Below, piece after piece: positions 32,058 to 40,247 of a DNA stretch of 64,000 bases. The stretch lies in contig NZ_JAGGJA010000005.1 of assembly GCF_026229185.1 (NCBI RefSeq), forward strand, positions 294,913-358,912, given 5' to 3'. This DNA is from Fodinibius salsisoli (GTDB taxonomy: Bacteria; Bacteroidota; Rhodothermia; Balneolales; Balneolaceae). Below the pieces are notes generated by a model, which ran no database searches, was not told the origin of the DNA, and saw nothing but the letters and a program-made list of their open reading frames with translations. Each line of letters starts with the position of its first letter. The stretch's first letter is position 1. Made by a program: the position numbers and the translations under genes.

Positions 32058-32516
32058 ATGGAAGCAACATCAAAAGTTATAAAGGCAGACGGTTATTCAT
32101 GGAAGTCCGTAGAGCGTAAAGATTACAAAAGCGATACCAGTTGCTATAAAGGGGTACATCGGTATTCGTTGTTGGGCGAAAAAGAGGATGAGCAACAGCT
32201 TAACTTCCAAACGCGCTACTTTGAAGTAGAAACCGATGGATATACCTCGTTCGAGTATCACCGTCATCCCCACTCCGTTGTCATTATTCGGGGGAGCGGC
32301 ACCGTTATTTTGGGAAATGAGCTCCATGATCTTGCCCTGCATGATGTAATTTATATCACTCCTAACACGTTACACCAGTTTCATGCCGATCGTGGTGAAC
32401 CTCTCGGTTTCATTTGTATCGTGGATCGCTATCGCGACCGGCCCACTCTGCCGAATGAGGCTGATATCCAGACGTTAATCCGGTCAGAGAAGGTATTGGA
32501 TAAGATTAAGCGTTAA
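32058..32516 (+). CDS. Cupin-domain protein, candidate methylthioxylulose-5-phosphate methylsulfurylase
   Basis: Single cupin of 152 aa. Motif 1 is YHRHPHSVVIIRGSG (His ligands) and motif 2 is PNTLHQF, with Asp/Arg-rich segments near the C-terminus. The start lies one base after the RuBisCO-like stop, so the two are translationally linked. In R. rubrum a cupin next to a RuBisCO-like gene removes methanethiol from methylthioxylulose 5-phosphate, giving DXP for isoprenoids. That role is inferred here from the pairing. Without it, the gene would be only a generic cupin. Confidence 0.75.
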   Translation: MEATSKVIKADGYSWKSVERKDYKSDTSCYKGVHRYSLLGEKEDEQQLNFQTRYFEVETDGYTSFEYHRHPHSVVIIRGSGTVILGNELHDLALHDVIYITPNTLHQFHADRGEPLGFICIVDRYRDRPTLPNEADIQTLIRSEKVLDKIKR

Positions 32517-32552
32517 ATCGTAAGTATCTGTGGAAGAATTTTGAAATTAAAG

Positions 32553-32584
32553 TTGAAAAGAATAGGCCAATAGCCTTATATTTG
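32553..32584 (+). promoter_or_regulatory. Promoter of tRNA-Gly (TTG ... TAnnTTTG)
   Basis: TTGAAA at 32553 and TATATTTG at 32577-32584 are separated by 21 bases after TTG. TAnnTTTG is the -7 element described for Bacteroidota. The tRNA begins 15 bases after the box. Confidence 0.6.
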
Positions 32585-32598
32585 GAACTGTTTGAAAA

Positions 32599-32670
32599 GC
32601 GGGAGTAGCTCAGTGGTAGAGCATCACGTTGCCAACGTGAAGGTCGCGGGTTCGAATCTCGTCTCCCGCT
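32599..32670 (+). tRNA. tRNA-Gly(GCC)
   Basis: A 72-nt cloverleaf. The acceptor GCGGGAG pairs with CTCCCGC, the D-arm is GCTCAGTGGTAGAGC, the anticodon stem CACGT/ACGTG holds a GCC anticodon, and the T-loop is TTCGAAT. The discriminator is T as usual for Gly, and CCA is not encoded. A decayed copy lies 377 bases downstream. Confidence 0.95.
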
Positions 32671-32691
32671 CTCGATTAAAGCCTTTGCAGG
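32655..32691 (+). repeat. 37-bp direct repeat, copy 1 (tRNA-Gly 3' end and terminator arm)
   Basis: Identical to 33044-33080. It covers the 3' end of the tRNA and the first arm of the terminator. The two copies are 389 bases apart and flank the GIY-YIG gene. Confidence 0.85.
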
Positions 32692-32710
32692 TGACTGCAG
32701 AGGCTTTTTT
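32678..32710 (+). terminator. Rho-independent terminator of tRNA-Gly
   Basis: AAAGCCTTTGCAG, loop GTGA, CTGCAGAGGC and six T residues. Confidence 0.88.
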
Positions 32711-32719
32711 ATGTTGGAT

Positions 32720-32983
32720 ATGTTTTATACCTATATCATATATAGCCCATCAATTGATCAGTATTATACTGGATATACCTCCCATACGGTTGAGGAGCGA
32801 TTGAGAAGGCACAATGCTGGATCGAGTTCATCCACGAAAGCCGGCATACCCTGGACCATAAAATATGTGAAGAGTTTTGAGGCTAAGTCGGAGGCTATCA
32901 AGTGGGAGAACTTTATTAAACGTCAGAAAAGTCGGCGGTTTATTGAACGGTTGATACACTCTGAAGAGAATGAATGGGCATAA
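32720..32983 (+). CDS. GIY-YIG nuclease-domain protein
   Basis: Single GIY-YIG domain of 87 aa (UPF0213/YhbQ-like): YTYIIYSPS, YYTGYTSH, the RL..HN motif with Arg, and WENFIKRQKS near the end. Known small GIY-YIG proteins cut nucleic acids, but many have unclear roles. I chose ATG 32720 over 32711 because the second copy at 33112 starts at the matching codon. The C-terminus and stop codon run into the remnant of a second tRNA-Gly, so the natural end may have been altered by the duplication. Confidence 0.8.
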   Translation: MFYTYIIYSPSIDQYYTGYTSHTVEERLRRHNAGSSSSTKAGIPWTIKYVKSFEAKSEAIKWENFIKRQKSRRFIERLIHSEENEWA

Positions 32984-33059
32984 CTCAATGGTAGAGCCCC
33001 GAAGTGTCGGGGCCAAGGTGAAGGGCGTCCCGAGGCTTCGGGAAATCTCGTCTCCCGCT
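32976..33059 (+). pseudogene. Decayed tRNA-Gly copy with two inserted palindromes
   Basis: The D-arm (AACTCAATGGTAGAGC) and the 3' end (ATCTCGTCTCCCGCT) match the intact tRNA-Gly. The anticodon and T-arm region, however, holds two GC palindromes: CCCCGAAGTGTCGGGG and GTCCCGAGGCTTCGGGA. The 5' acceptor strand no longer pairs with CTCCCGC. It should not give a functional tRNA. Confidence 0.75.
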
Positions 33060-33080
33060 CTCGATTAAAGCCTTTGCAGG
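33044..33080 (+). repeat. 37-bp direct repeat, copy 2
   Basis: Exact match to 32655-32691. It marks the junction of a tandem duplication of the tRNA/terminator/GIY-YIG unit. Confidence 0.85.
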
Positions 33081-33100
33081 AATCTGCAGAGGCTTTTTTT
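33067..33100 (+). terminator. Duplicated terminator of the tRNA-Gly remnant
   Basis: AAAGCCTTTGCAG, loop GAAT, CTGCAGAGGC and seven T residues. It has the same stem as the first copy with a changed loop, so it is still a competent terminator. Confidence 0.75.
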
Positions 33101-33111
33101 ATTTTAAGGAT

Positions 33112-33243
33112 ATGTTCTATACCTACATCATCTATAGCCCATCAATTGATCAGTATTATACCGGTTATACCTCCCATGCGGTTGAGCATCGGTTGATGAG
33201 ACATAATAGCGGATCTAGTACTTCTATAAAGGCGGCGTCCTAA
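33112..33243 (+). pseudogene. Truncated second copy of the GIY-YIG gene
   Basis: A 43-codon frame whose start matches the intact gene (FYTYIIYSPSIDQYYTGYTSH), then drifts and ends after IKAAS. It lacks the C-terminal half, including the WENFIKR segment. DNA similarity to 32720-32850 is obvious. It was probably created by tandem duplication and then truncated by an insertion or deletion around 33240. Confidence 0.8.
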
Positions 33244-33296
33244 TTCATGTGGTCGTACCTCTCCTCTAGGCCAATAAGGGTGGATAGATAAGTTGT

Positions 33297-33324
33297 CAAA
33301 ATGGATCTATCTAGATCCATTTTG
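33297..33324. repeat. 28-bp palindrome with TGGATCTA half-sites (upstream of purF)
   Basis: CAAAATGGATCTA, TC, then TAGATCCATTTTG. It lies 130 bases upstream of purF. It shares the TGGATCTA half-site with the palindrome at 37731-37752, beyond the mce gene. Confidence 0.6.
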
Positions 33325-33453
33325 GGATTAGCATTCCACCCGTATTTTGCCAAATATCCACCCACAAAAGATAGTGCTAATTTATTTACTAATTCGTCAT
33401 CTATTTTCTTAACTTTATAAGCACTAAAAATATTTTACCATTTTAATAGATTC

Positions 33454-34956
33454 ATGATCGATAAGCCTCGAGATTATTGCGGTATCTTTGGGATTCAAAA
33501 CCATCCGGATGCAGCTCTCCTTTCCTACTACGGATTACATTCTCTTCAACATCGCGGGCAGGAATCAGCCGGCATTATAACCTCCCATTATGATGATGAG
33601 AAAAGCCGCTGGGTGATGCCGGCGCACCGAGATTTCGGATTGGTGTTAAATATATTCGATGATCCAAAGATTTTTGAGAACGAACTGAAAGGCCGGGCCG
33701 CGATTGGCCACAACCGGTACTCAACAACCGGGGCAGCCAAAAATCCAGCGAACATTCAGCCTTTTCGGGTTCATTACCACGAAGGGAATATTGCGATCGG
33801 CCATAATGGGAATCTGGCCAATGCCAAGCAGCTGCGCGATCGGTTTCGGGAAGAGGGCGTTTTATTTCAAAGTACCTCGGATACTGAACTTATTTTGCAC
33901 CTCATTTCGCACAGCCAGAAAGATACACAGATAGAGCAGGTACTGGATGCTCTCGAACAAATTGAAGGCGCCTACAGCTTGGTCATGCTTACGGATGATA
34001 AGCTGATTGCCGTTCGCGATCCCAATGGATTTCGTCCATTAGCACTCGGCAAAGTAGATGGAAGCTATTGCGTATCCAGTGAGACATGCGCCTTCGATAT
34101 TATTGACGCCGAATATGTGCGTGATATTAAACCGGGGGAAGTCTTGGTCTTGGATCAGGATGCCGGCAGTGATGCTGAGCCCGTCTCCTATCAACTGGAG
34201 CCGGAGCATGGAACGGGGACCAGTCAGTGCATCTTTGAATACGTCTATTTTTCTCGCCCGGATAGCAAGATCTTCGGCGAAAATGTAGATAAGGTACGCC
34301 GCAACCTGGGCAAGTACCTGGCTAAAGAACATCCGGTGAATGAAATTATCCAGAAAGACACCGGGGATACAAAACCTATTGTAATTTCGGTTCCCGACTC
34401 AAGTAATACGGCTGCATTGGGATATGTGCATGAGAACCAGAAGTTTGGGAATGAATGTAAGTATGAGATCGGGCTGATTCGAAATCATTATGTGGGGCGA
34501 ACATTTATCTCTCCCGGACAAAAATCGAGGGAGCAGAAAGTTCGTACCAAGTTTAATACCGTAAAAGGGGTTATTGAAGGTCGTTCGGTTATTATTGTGG
34601 ATGATTCTATTGTACGGGGGACAACCTCGCGCTATCTTGTGAATATGATTCGTCAAGCCAATCCCGCGGAAGTACACTTCCTGGTGAGCTCACCACCGAT
34701 TATTAGTCCCTGTTATTATGGAATGGATTTCCCGACCCCCAAAGAGCTGATGGCTAATCGGTTTGATCGTGATATTGATGCCATGGCCAAAGAAATTGGG
34801 GTAGACAGTCTGCGCTATCTTTCTGCTGATGGATTGGTGAATTCGGTCAAAGAGGCGAATCTTTCAGGTGACGATTATTGTACCGCCTGTTTTACGGAGA
34901 ACTATCCGGTGCCGGTAAACTTTGGAGTTGAGAAGGAAGAAAATGAGATTGTTTGA
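33454..34956 (+). CDS. purF: Amidophosphoribosyltransferase
   Basis: First committed enzyme of purine synthesis, transferring glutamine amide nitrogen to PRPP (500 aa). The glutaminase nucleophile is Cys9 (DYCGIFG) after an eight-residue propeptide. The PRPP-binding segment is IIVDDSIVRGTTS. Four cysteines match the Fe-S ligands of the Bacillus-type enzyme: in SQCIFEYVYF, ISPCYYG and both in YCTACF. It therefore looks like an iron-sulfur, self-processing PurF. Its stop overlaps the engB start by one base. Confidence 0.96.
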   Translation: MIDKPRDYCGIFGIQNHPDAALLSYYGLHSLQHRGQESAGIITSHYDDEKSRWVMPAHRDFGLVLNIFDDPKIFENELKGRAAIGHNRYSTTGAAKNPANIQPFRVHYHEGNIAIGHNGNLANAKQLRDRFREEGVLFQSTSDTELILHLISHSQKDTQIEQVLDALEQIEGAYSLVMLTDDKLIAVRDPNGFRPLALGKVDGSYCVSSETCAFDIIDAEYVRDIKPGEVLVLDQDAGSDAEPVSYQLEPEHGTGTSQCIFEYVYFSRPDSKIFGENVDKVRRNLGKYLAKEHPVNEIIQKDTGDTKPIVISVPDSSNTAALGYVHENQKFGNECKYEIGLIRNHYVGRTFISPGQKSREQKVRTKFNTVKGVIEGRSVIIVDDSIVRGTTSRYLVNMIRQANPAEVHFLVSSPPIISPCYYGMDFPTPKELMANRFDRDIDAMAKEIGVDSLRYLSADGLVNSVKEANLSGDDYCTACFTENYPVPVNFGVEKEENEIV

Positions 34957-35543
34957 TGAAGTTTAAGAAAGCTCATTTTGTTACGGGCGCCCCTTCACTG
35001 GATGTCTGTCCAGAGCCGTACTATCCGGAAATATGTCTAGCCGGTCGGTCCAATGTGGGAAAGTCATCGTTGATTAACGCCATGCTTAACCACAAGGGAT
35101 TGGCCCGCACCAGTAACACGCCGGGGAAAACCCAGGAAATGAATTATTACCTGGTAGATGATAAAACGTACCTGGTCGATCTGCCCGGCTTTGGATATGC
35201 CAAAGTATCCAAAAAAGAGCGAGAGCGCTGGGGCCGGGATATCAGAGATTATCTGCTGGAACGCCCTACGCTTCACTTGGTTATTCACCTTGTGGATATC
35301 CGCCATAAGCCCAGTAAGCTGGATGAAGAATTTTTCTACTGGCTGGGAGTGAACAGGCTGCCCTTTATTGTAGTATTGACCAAAGGCGATAAGCTTTCTC
35401 ATAATAAGCGGCAGCAATCCAAAGCCCGAGTGAAGAGAATTTTAGATGAAATGAATATTGAAGTACCGATTGTGATTAGTTCCGTGAAAGACAAGACCGG
35501 AATTAAAGACGTCAAAAAATTGATTACTGAATTTACTAAATAA
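34956..35543 (+). CDS. engB: Ribosome-biogenesis GTPase EngB/YsxC/YihA
   Basis: Small GTPase (195 aa) required for late 50S assembly. G1 is GRSNVGKSS, followed by the TSNTPGKTQ switch, G3 DLPGFGYA, G4 TKGD and G5 SSVKD. The ATG at 34956 overlaps the purF stop (TGATG), so the two are coupled; a TTG one codon earlier is the alternative. serA follows 24 bases downstream. Confidence 0.95.
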   Translation: MKFKKAHFVTGAPSLDVCPEPYYPEICLAGRSNVGKSSLINAMLNHKGLARTSNTPGKTQEMNYYLVDDKTYLVDLPGFGYAKVSKKERERWGRDIRDYLLERPTLHLVIHLVDIRHKPSKLDEEFFYWLGVNRLPFIVVLTKGDKLSHNKRQQSKARVKRILDEMNIEVPIVISSVKDKTGIKDVKKLITEFTK

Positions 35544-35567
35544 ACCTAACACCATAACTAACTCTCC

Positions 35568-37172
35568 ATGTCATTTAACATACTCATTCTGGATAATGTC
35601 CATCCCCTTGTTGAAGATGCTTTTAAAGAGCGCGGTATCAACGTTACGCGCAATCATGATCTGAGTGGGGAAGAACTCCATAACGAAATTAAGAAATATG
35701 AAGGTATTGTCGTCCGTAGTTCGACGACCGTAAGTGCCGATTTACTGAAATCCGCTGAAAACCTGAAGATTGTTGGTCGAGCGGGCGTTGGTGTTGACAA
35801 TATCGATATTCCTGCAGCAACGGCCAGCGGCGTACTGGTTATGAATACGCCCGACGGAAATACGATTTCTACAGCAGAACACACCTGTGGGATGATCCTT
35901 GCAATTGCCCGTAACATTCCCCAGTCGGTGAATAAAGTAAAAGCCGGCGGCTGGGACCGAAAGAAGTATATGGGTACCGAAGTGCACAGTAAGACACTGG
36001 GAATTATTGGATTAGGTAAAATTGGTGCTGAAGTAGCCCAGCGAATGCATGAGTTTGGAATGACCATTAAAGCATACGATCCCTTTGCTTCTGTTGAGAA
36101 GGCCGATCGCCTGAATGTAGAGCTGATGGAGCTGGATGAACTCTTGGGGGAAGCTGACTTCCTGACGGTTCATACTCCGCTGACTGAAAAAACTAAAGGG
36201 CTTGTCTCCATGGAAAAAGCAGATAAGCTCAAAAAAGGCATGTTCTTAGTGAACTGTGCTCGTGGCGGTATCTACAAAGAAGAAGACCTGGGCAAGCTGA
36301 TTGATGAAGGATATGTTGCGGGTATTGCACTGGATGTATATTCGCAAGAGCCACCCAGCGAAGAACTTTGCGAGATCTTGAAGCACCCCAACATTATTTC
36401 TACGCCACACTTAGGAGCCTCAACCGAAGAAGCACAGGAAAAAGTGGCTGTGCAGATTGCCCACCAGATGGCCGATGCGCTCGAAGAGAAAAGTTTCAAA
36501 GGCAGCCTCAATGGCAAGTCGATTTCTCTTATCACCAATAAAGAGGTACAGCCTTATCTGAAGCTGGCTGAAAAGCTGGGCAAAGTTGCTATACAGTTGG
36601 CGCCCGAGCACGCCAATAATTTCTCTTTTGAATATAGCGGTGCATGCGCTCAATACTCTGATGTACTGACGGATTCCATCCTGAAAGGCATCCTTACTGA
36701 GCATGTCAGCGAAGCTGTTAACCTCATTAATGCCCGGCATTATGCCGAAGATCGCGGCATCAAAATTCGGGAAACCAAAGCGGCCGAAGCGAAAACATTT
36801 AACGACTTGATTACCGTAAACCTTGATGGTGATGCTGCTGAGTATCAAGAAATTTCAGGCTCTGTATTTGGAGATGATGACTTCCGTATCGTCAAGATTG
36901 ATGGTTACGGAATTGAGCTTCGTCTGGAAGGTGATATCGTGATGTATCAAAACGAAGATAAGCCCGGTATGCTGGCCAGTGTAAGCAGCGCCATGGCGAA
37001 GCAGGATATCAATATTGGCTCCCTGAGCTTGGGACGAACCAATAAAGGATCCAACGCTATTACCGCCGTTTCTGTGGATAAAAAGCTGAGTAAGGAAGAG
37101 CTGGAGCCTATTTATGCACTCGACGGTATTAAAGCACTAAAATACATTAGCCTGCCTAATGGCGAAGAATAG
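35568..37172 (+). CDS. serA: D-3-phosphoglycerate dehydrogenase
   Basis: First enzyme of serine synthesis (534 aa), oxidising 3-phosphoglycerate. The order is N-terminal substrate domain, NAD-binding Rossmann domain with GLGKIGAEVA, catalytic His in TPHLGASTEEAQ, the intervening ASB domain (about 320-450) and a C-terminal ACT domain (about 455-534). This long four-domain architecture is usually serine-regulated. It belongs to the purF-engB-serA run. Confidence 0.96.
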   Translation: MSFNILILDNVHPLVEDAFKERGINVTRNHDLSGEELHNEIKKYEGIVVRSSTTVSADLLKSAENLKIVGRAGVGVDNIDIPAATASGVLVMNTPDGNTISTAEHTCGMILAIARNIPQSVNKVKAGGWDRKKYMGTEVHSKTLGIIGLGKIGAEVAQRMHEFGMTIKAYDPFASVEKADRLNVELMELDELLGEADFLTVHTPLTEKTKGLVSMEKADKLKKGMFLVNCARGGIYKEEDLGKLIDEGYVAGIALDVYSQEPPSEELCEILKHPNIISTPHLGASTEEAQEKVAVQIAHQMADALEEKSFKGSLNGKSISLITNKEVQPYLKLAEKLGKVAIQLAPEHANNFSFEYSGACAQYSDVLTDSILKGILTEHVSEAVNLINARHYAEDRGIKIRETKAAEAKTFNDLITVNLDGDAAEYQEISGSVFGDDDFRIVKIDGYGIELRLEGDIVMYQNEDKPGMLASVSSAMAKQDINIGSLSLGRTNKGSNAITAVSVDKKLSKEELEPIYALDGIKALKYISLPNGEE

Positions 37173-37180
37173 GTAGTAGT

Positions 37181-37254
37181 TAATACGAATACGCATTACG
37201 CAATACTTGGAAGTTGATTTATGTTATGTATGGTGTAGTGCGTATTTCGTATTA
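37181..37254. repeat. Inverted repeat TAATACGAATACGC.../...GCGTATTTCGTATTA after serA
   Basis: Two arms of about 20 bases with one indel and one mismatch flank a core of about 35 bases. The arms are made of ATTACG/ATACG phrases. There is no T-run. It lies between serA and mce. Confidence 0.55.
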
Positions 37255-37279
37255 CAAAAACCTGTAATTAAACAACTTC

Positions 37280-37684
37280 ATGAAGCATATCGATCATGTC
37301 GGCATAGCAGTTGAAAATCTGGAAGAAGCGATTTCTACTTACGAACGATTGCTTGGAACACCATGCTACAAGCGGGAAACGGTGCAACAGCAGCAAGTAG
37401 AAACGGCTTTTTTTAAGACCGGGGATAACGCCAAGGTAGAACTTTTAGGCGCCACGGATCCCAATTCTGTTATTGCCAAATTTGTTGGCAAACAGGGCGA
37501 GGGTATGCATCATATAGCTTTTGAAGTGGATGATATTGAGGCTGAGCTTGATCGCCTGCGTGAAGAAGGCTTCACGCTCTTATCTGAAAAACCTGCAGAA
37601 GGCGCTGATAATAAACGGGTAGCCTTTGTCCATCCAAAAGACAACCATGGCGTGTTGATAGAGCTGTGTGAAAGTATGGATTGA
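37280..37684 (+). CDS. mce: Methylmalonyl-CoA epimerase
   Basis: Interconverts (R)- and (S)-methylmalonyl-CoA in propionate/succinate metabolism. The 134 aa vicinal-oxygen-chelate fold has HIDHVGIAV near the N-terminus, GEGMHHIAFEV in the middle and GVLIELCE at the end, which together supply the metal His/His/Glu ligands. No mutase genes are visible here. It sits 107 bases after serA, with an inverted repeat between, so cotranscription is uncertain. Confidence 0.92.
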   Translation: MKHIDHVGIAVENLEEAISTYERLLGTPCYKRETVQQQQVETAFFKTGDNAKVELLGATDPNSVIAKFVGKQGEGMHHIAFEVDDIEAELDRLREEGFTLLSEKPAEGADNKRVAFVHPKDNHGVLIELCESMD

Positions 37685-38274
37685 TCGGTTTATTCTAATC
37701 TAACAGCATTCATTGGGATACATTCACTTTAATTTGGATCTAGATCCAAATTGTTAGAATAAAGTAAACTATTTTTAAAACTTCCTCTTTCGTATTTTAC
37801 GTCCTTTTCCGCGCATGAACAATTCTATGGTATACCTCTTCCGAAGGGCAGAGCCAGACAAGCTGGAGGAATGCTTTATTAAATCTTTACCCTAACTTTC
37901 TATCACCTTTTGGCTTGACCCAAAAGGTTAATAAAAGGTCAAGAAGAATTTAACTCCTCGGTGCTGTTCTAATACACTACCGTTGTTAATGGTTTGCAGG
38001 CAGCCCCCTCGTCAGACAGAAATTCTTCCGGTGGGTCTTGTCTCTTCTTTTCACTAATTAAAAACAGCAAATTATAAGAATTATGCTTTTGGTTACTTTT
38101 TTGTCCATTCAAAAAAGTGATAGAAGTATGTCATTTTTTTAAAAGTGAAGTAAGCAATTGCTATTCATTTAGACTTAGTCATGCTCTCGAAACTTTCCCG
38201 CGAGATGGATCGGAGCGGACGAAGATTGGCAAAATGTAACTAAAAGGGCAATATTGATATTAAAAGTTAGGCTT
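37685..38274. other. 590-bp non-coding gap with three palindromes
   Basis: It holds the TGGATCTA palindrome (37731-37752) and two hairpins of identical design, each with nine-base arms and a six-base centre: ACCTTTTGG/CCAAAAGGT at 37905-37928 and ACTTTTTTG/CAAAAAAGT at 38095-38118. No gene was seen. It looks like a repeat-accumulating stretch between the convergent mce and DUF4153 genes. Confidence 0.6.
37731..37752. repeat. 22-bp perfect palindrome AATTTGGATC/TAGATCCAAATT
   Basis: It shares half-site TGGATCTA/TAGATCCA with 33297-33324. The two sites bracket the purF-engB-serA-mce block. Confidence 0.65.
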
Positions 38275-40119
38275 TTAGTGATCGTTAGAGTTAACGCTCA
38301 ACAGCAGGTCCAGCCGAGCTGATTCTATGCGTGGAGTATTCTCCATCTCTTTGAAATTGACGCCCCGGAAATATACCTTAACTTGCCACTGACCATTGCT
38401 GGCTTCAATTGCCATCTCTTCCGGCGAAAGTCCATAGCTTTCAGAAGGAGACCTCTGAAATAAAGTATCAGCCAGATTTTTAACCGGTAGCGTTAGGCCT
38501 TGTTGCGACTCATCCTCAAGTGATAACCGAAGGTTTAAGGAGTCTTCTGCCAGGCTAAGGAAAAAAGTCTGGTCTCCAATTTGAAGACTATCAGTGTGTT
38601 GATGAGGATGGATCTGTATATTTTGTGCCAGCCAGTCATAAGGCTGTATTTCAATAAGCCGCCGTGACTTGGTATTAAAATTTCGTATTACAGGACTGCT
38701 AACATTATGCGGTACGGGACTCAAGGTATACTCAATGCCCATCAGTTCTCTGGCAATATGTGCGGGTCGATTGTAGATTGGGGGCTGATGGCTTGAGTCC
38801 GGATTGGCAGTGAAAGCTGAAAGATCTTCTTCAAACCAAGGCTGAATACCCGCCAGGCCATGGGTATTATCCAAGTAGCGTAAGATGCTACTTATTTCCC
38901 GGCGATCTTCCCAGTCTACGGAGGCCGATGTTTTGTGGATGCGACCTTCTTTCAGGATGTTATTTTCCTGTAAATACCCCTGTAGACGATGTATCTGGCT
39001 GCGCTCGGCAACTGAAAAAGCTCCCCAGGGACCAAAGGAAATAAACAGGGCTACCAAGGTCAGGGAAACAGGGATTACTTTAATATTTTGCTCCTTGCTG
39101 AAAATAAAATAGCCAACGATGCCCGCCAGCCAAATACCTAAACTAAGTACAAAATACCGGTTAACGGTAAAGCTATATTCATCAATACGAACCCAAATTG
39201 CCAGGAGAAGAAGGATGACCAAGGGAATGAGGGCCCTGAAGTAACTGTGTGAAAATCGTTTGATCCATCTATTTTCCACATTCTCACGAATGGGATGTAG
39301 CAGCAAAAGAGCCAGTATGCCGACGATAGAAAAACTTAACACCAGGTATGCCACCAAGCCCTCCGGCCAGCTCCATTCCAGGATAATTTTACCCGTATAG
39401 CTATACAGGATCACCAGGTATACAATGACCAGCGGTATAAGAATATACTGGGTGAAGATTTTTAACCCCCGGGGATAGGTCGTCTGCCGCTCCAATTTAT
39501 CCAGGGGTTTAGGAATGCCCGCCAAAAAGAACCATGTATTAAATACCCCTCCAAGAAAGAAGAAAAGCTGTAGGTAGGTTTCTTCATCAATAGCGGCATT
39601 GAACAGCATTTCAACGGAAGCAAGGGCAATGGCAAGTCCCAGGAACAGCACCCCGGAGAATAGGATGGCCGTCAGGAAACGCAGAAACAGGGTTTTGTTA
39701 TACTGCCAAAACCCATTCATTTTCCCTCTTTCCCAAAAAGGACCGATCGCTACCATCAGGTGGACTGCAATGAAATAGAGCACATAGCGAAGCAGATGTT
39801 TATAGGGAGCTTCGTACAGATCATCGGGTAGCAGCAGATAATAGCCCACTAGGAGCAGCCCCCCGACTCCATTAACCAGCAGTGGATTCCACTTTTTCTT
39901 TTCGGCAACCAGCGTCAGACCGGTAAACAAAGCAATACCGAGCACCAGTACCATGATGGCATTAAATAAAAAAGGAACGTCTTCTACCTCTTGGTAAGGT
40001 AATTCCGTGAGGTAGATAGCGATACCAGAGGCCAGTACCGCAGAGGCCAACACGAAGGGGAAGCGCAAAAGGGTAGACTGGGATTGGTTGAGTATATAAT
40101 CCAGAGAAGGTAACTGCAT
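38275..40119 (-). CDS. DUF4153-type multi-pass membrane protein
   Basis: A 614 aa protein with about 11-12 membrane helices in the first 375 residues and a soluble C-terminal domain (about 380-614). The helix containing VRIDEYSFTVNRYFV matches the conserved region of DUF4153. The C-terminal part is probably periplasmic and is not familiar to me. The function of the family is unknown. It is a single gene. Confidence 0.75.
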   Translation of the reverse strand: MQLPSLDYILNQSQSTLLRFPFVLASAVLASGIAIYLTELPYQEVEDVPFLFNAIMVLVLGIALFTGLTLVAEKKKWNPLLVNGVGGLLLVGYYLLLPDDLYEAPYKHLLRYVLYFIAVHLMVAIGPFWERGKMNGFWQYNKTLFLRFLTAILFSGVLFLGLAIALASVEMLFNAAIDEETYLQLFFFLGGVFNTWFFLAGIPKPLDKLERQTTYPRGLKIFTQYILIPLVIVYLVILYSYTGKIILEWSWPEGLVAYLVLSFSIVGILALLLLHPIRENVENRWIKRFSHSYFRALIPLVILLLLAIWVRIDEYSFTVNRYFVLSLGIWLAGIVGYFIFSKEQNIKVIPVSLTLVALFISFGPWGAFSVAERSQIHRLQGYLQENNILKEGRIHKTSASVDWEDRREISSILRYLDNTHGLAGIQPWFEEDLSAFTANPDSSHQPPIYNRPAHIARELMGIEYTLSPVPHNVSSPVIRNFNTKSRRLIEIQPYDWLAQNIQIHPHQHTDSLQIGDQTFFLSLAEDSLNLRLSLEDESQQGLTLPVKNLADTLFQRSPSESYGLSPEEMAIEASNGQWQVKVYFRGVNFKEMENTPRIESARLDLLLSVNSNDH

Positions 40120-40247
40120 ATAGTAAAGATCTTCTTGATATCAAGTTATAAATTATAATATCCGGTAAGTTGATGAGAGTTACAATAGGATAACGGGGCA
40201 AAGCGATTACTTATAGGGTGGGGGCAGTAGAATAGCAATAATTGGAG

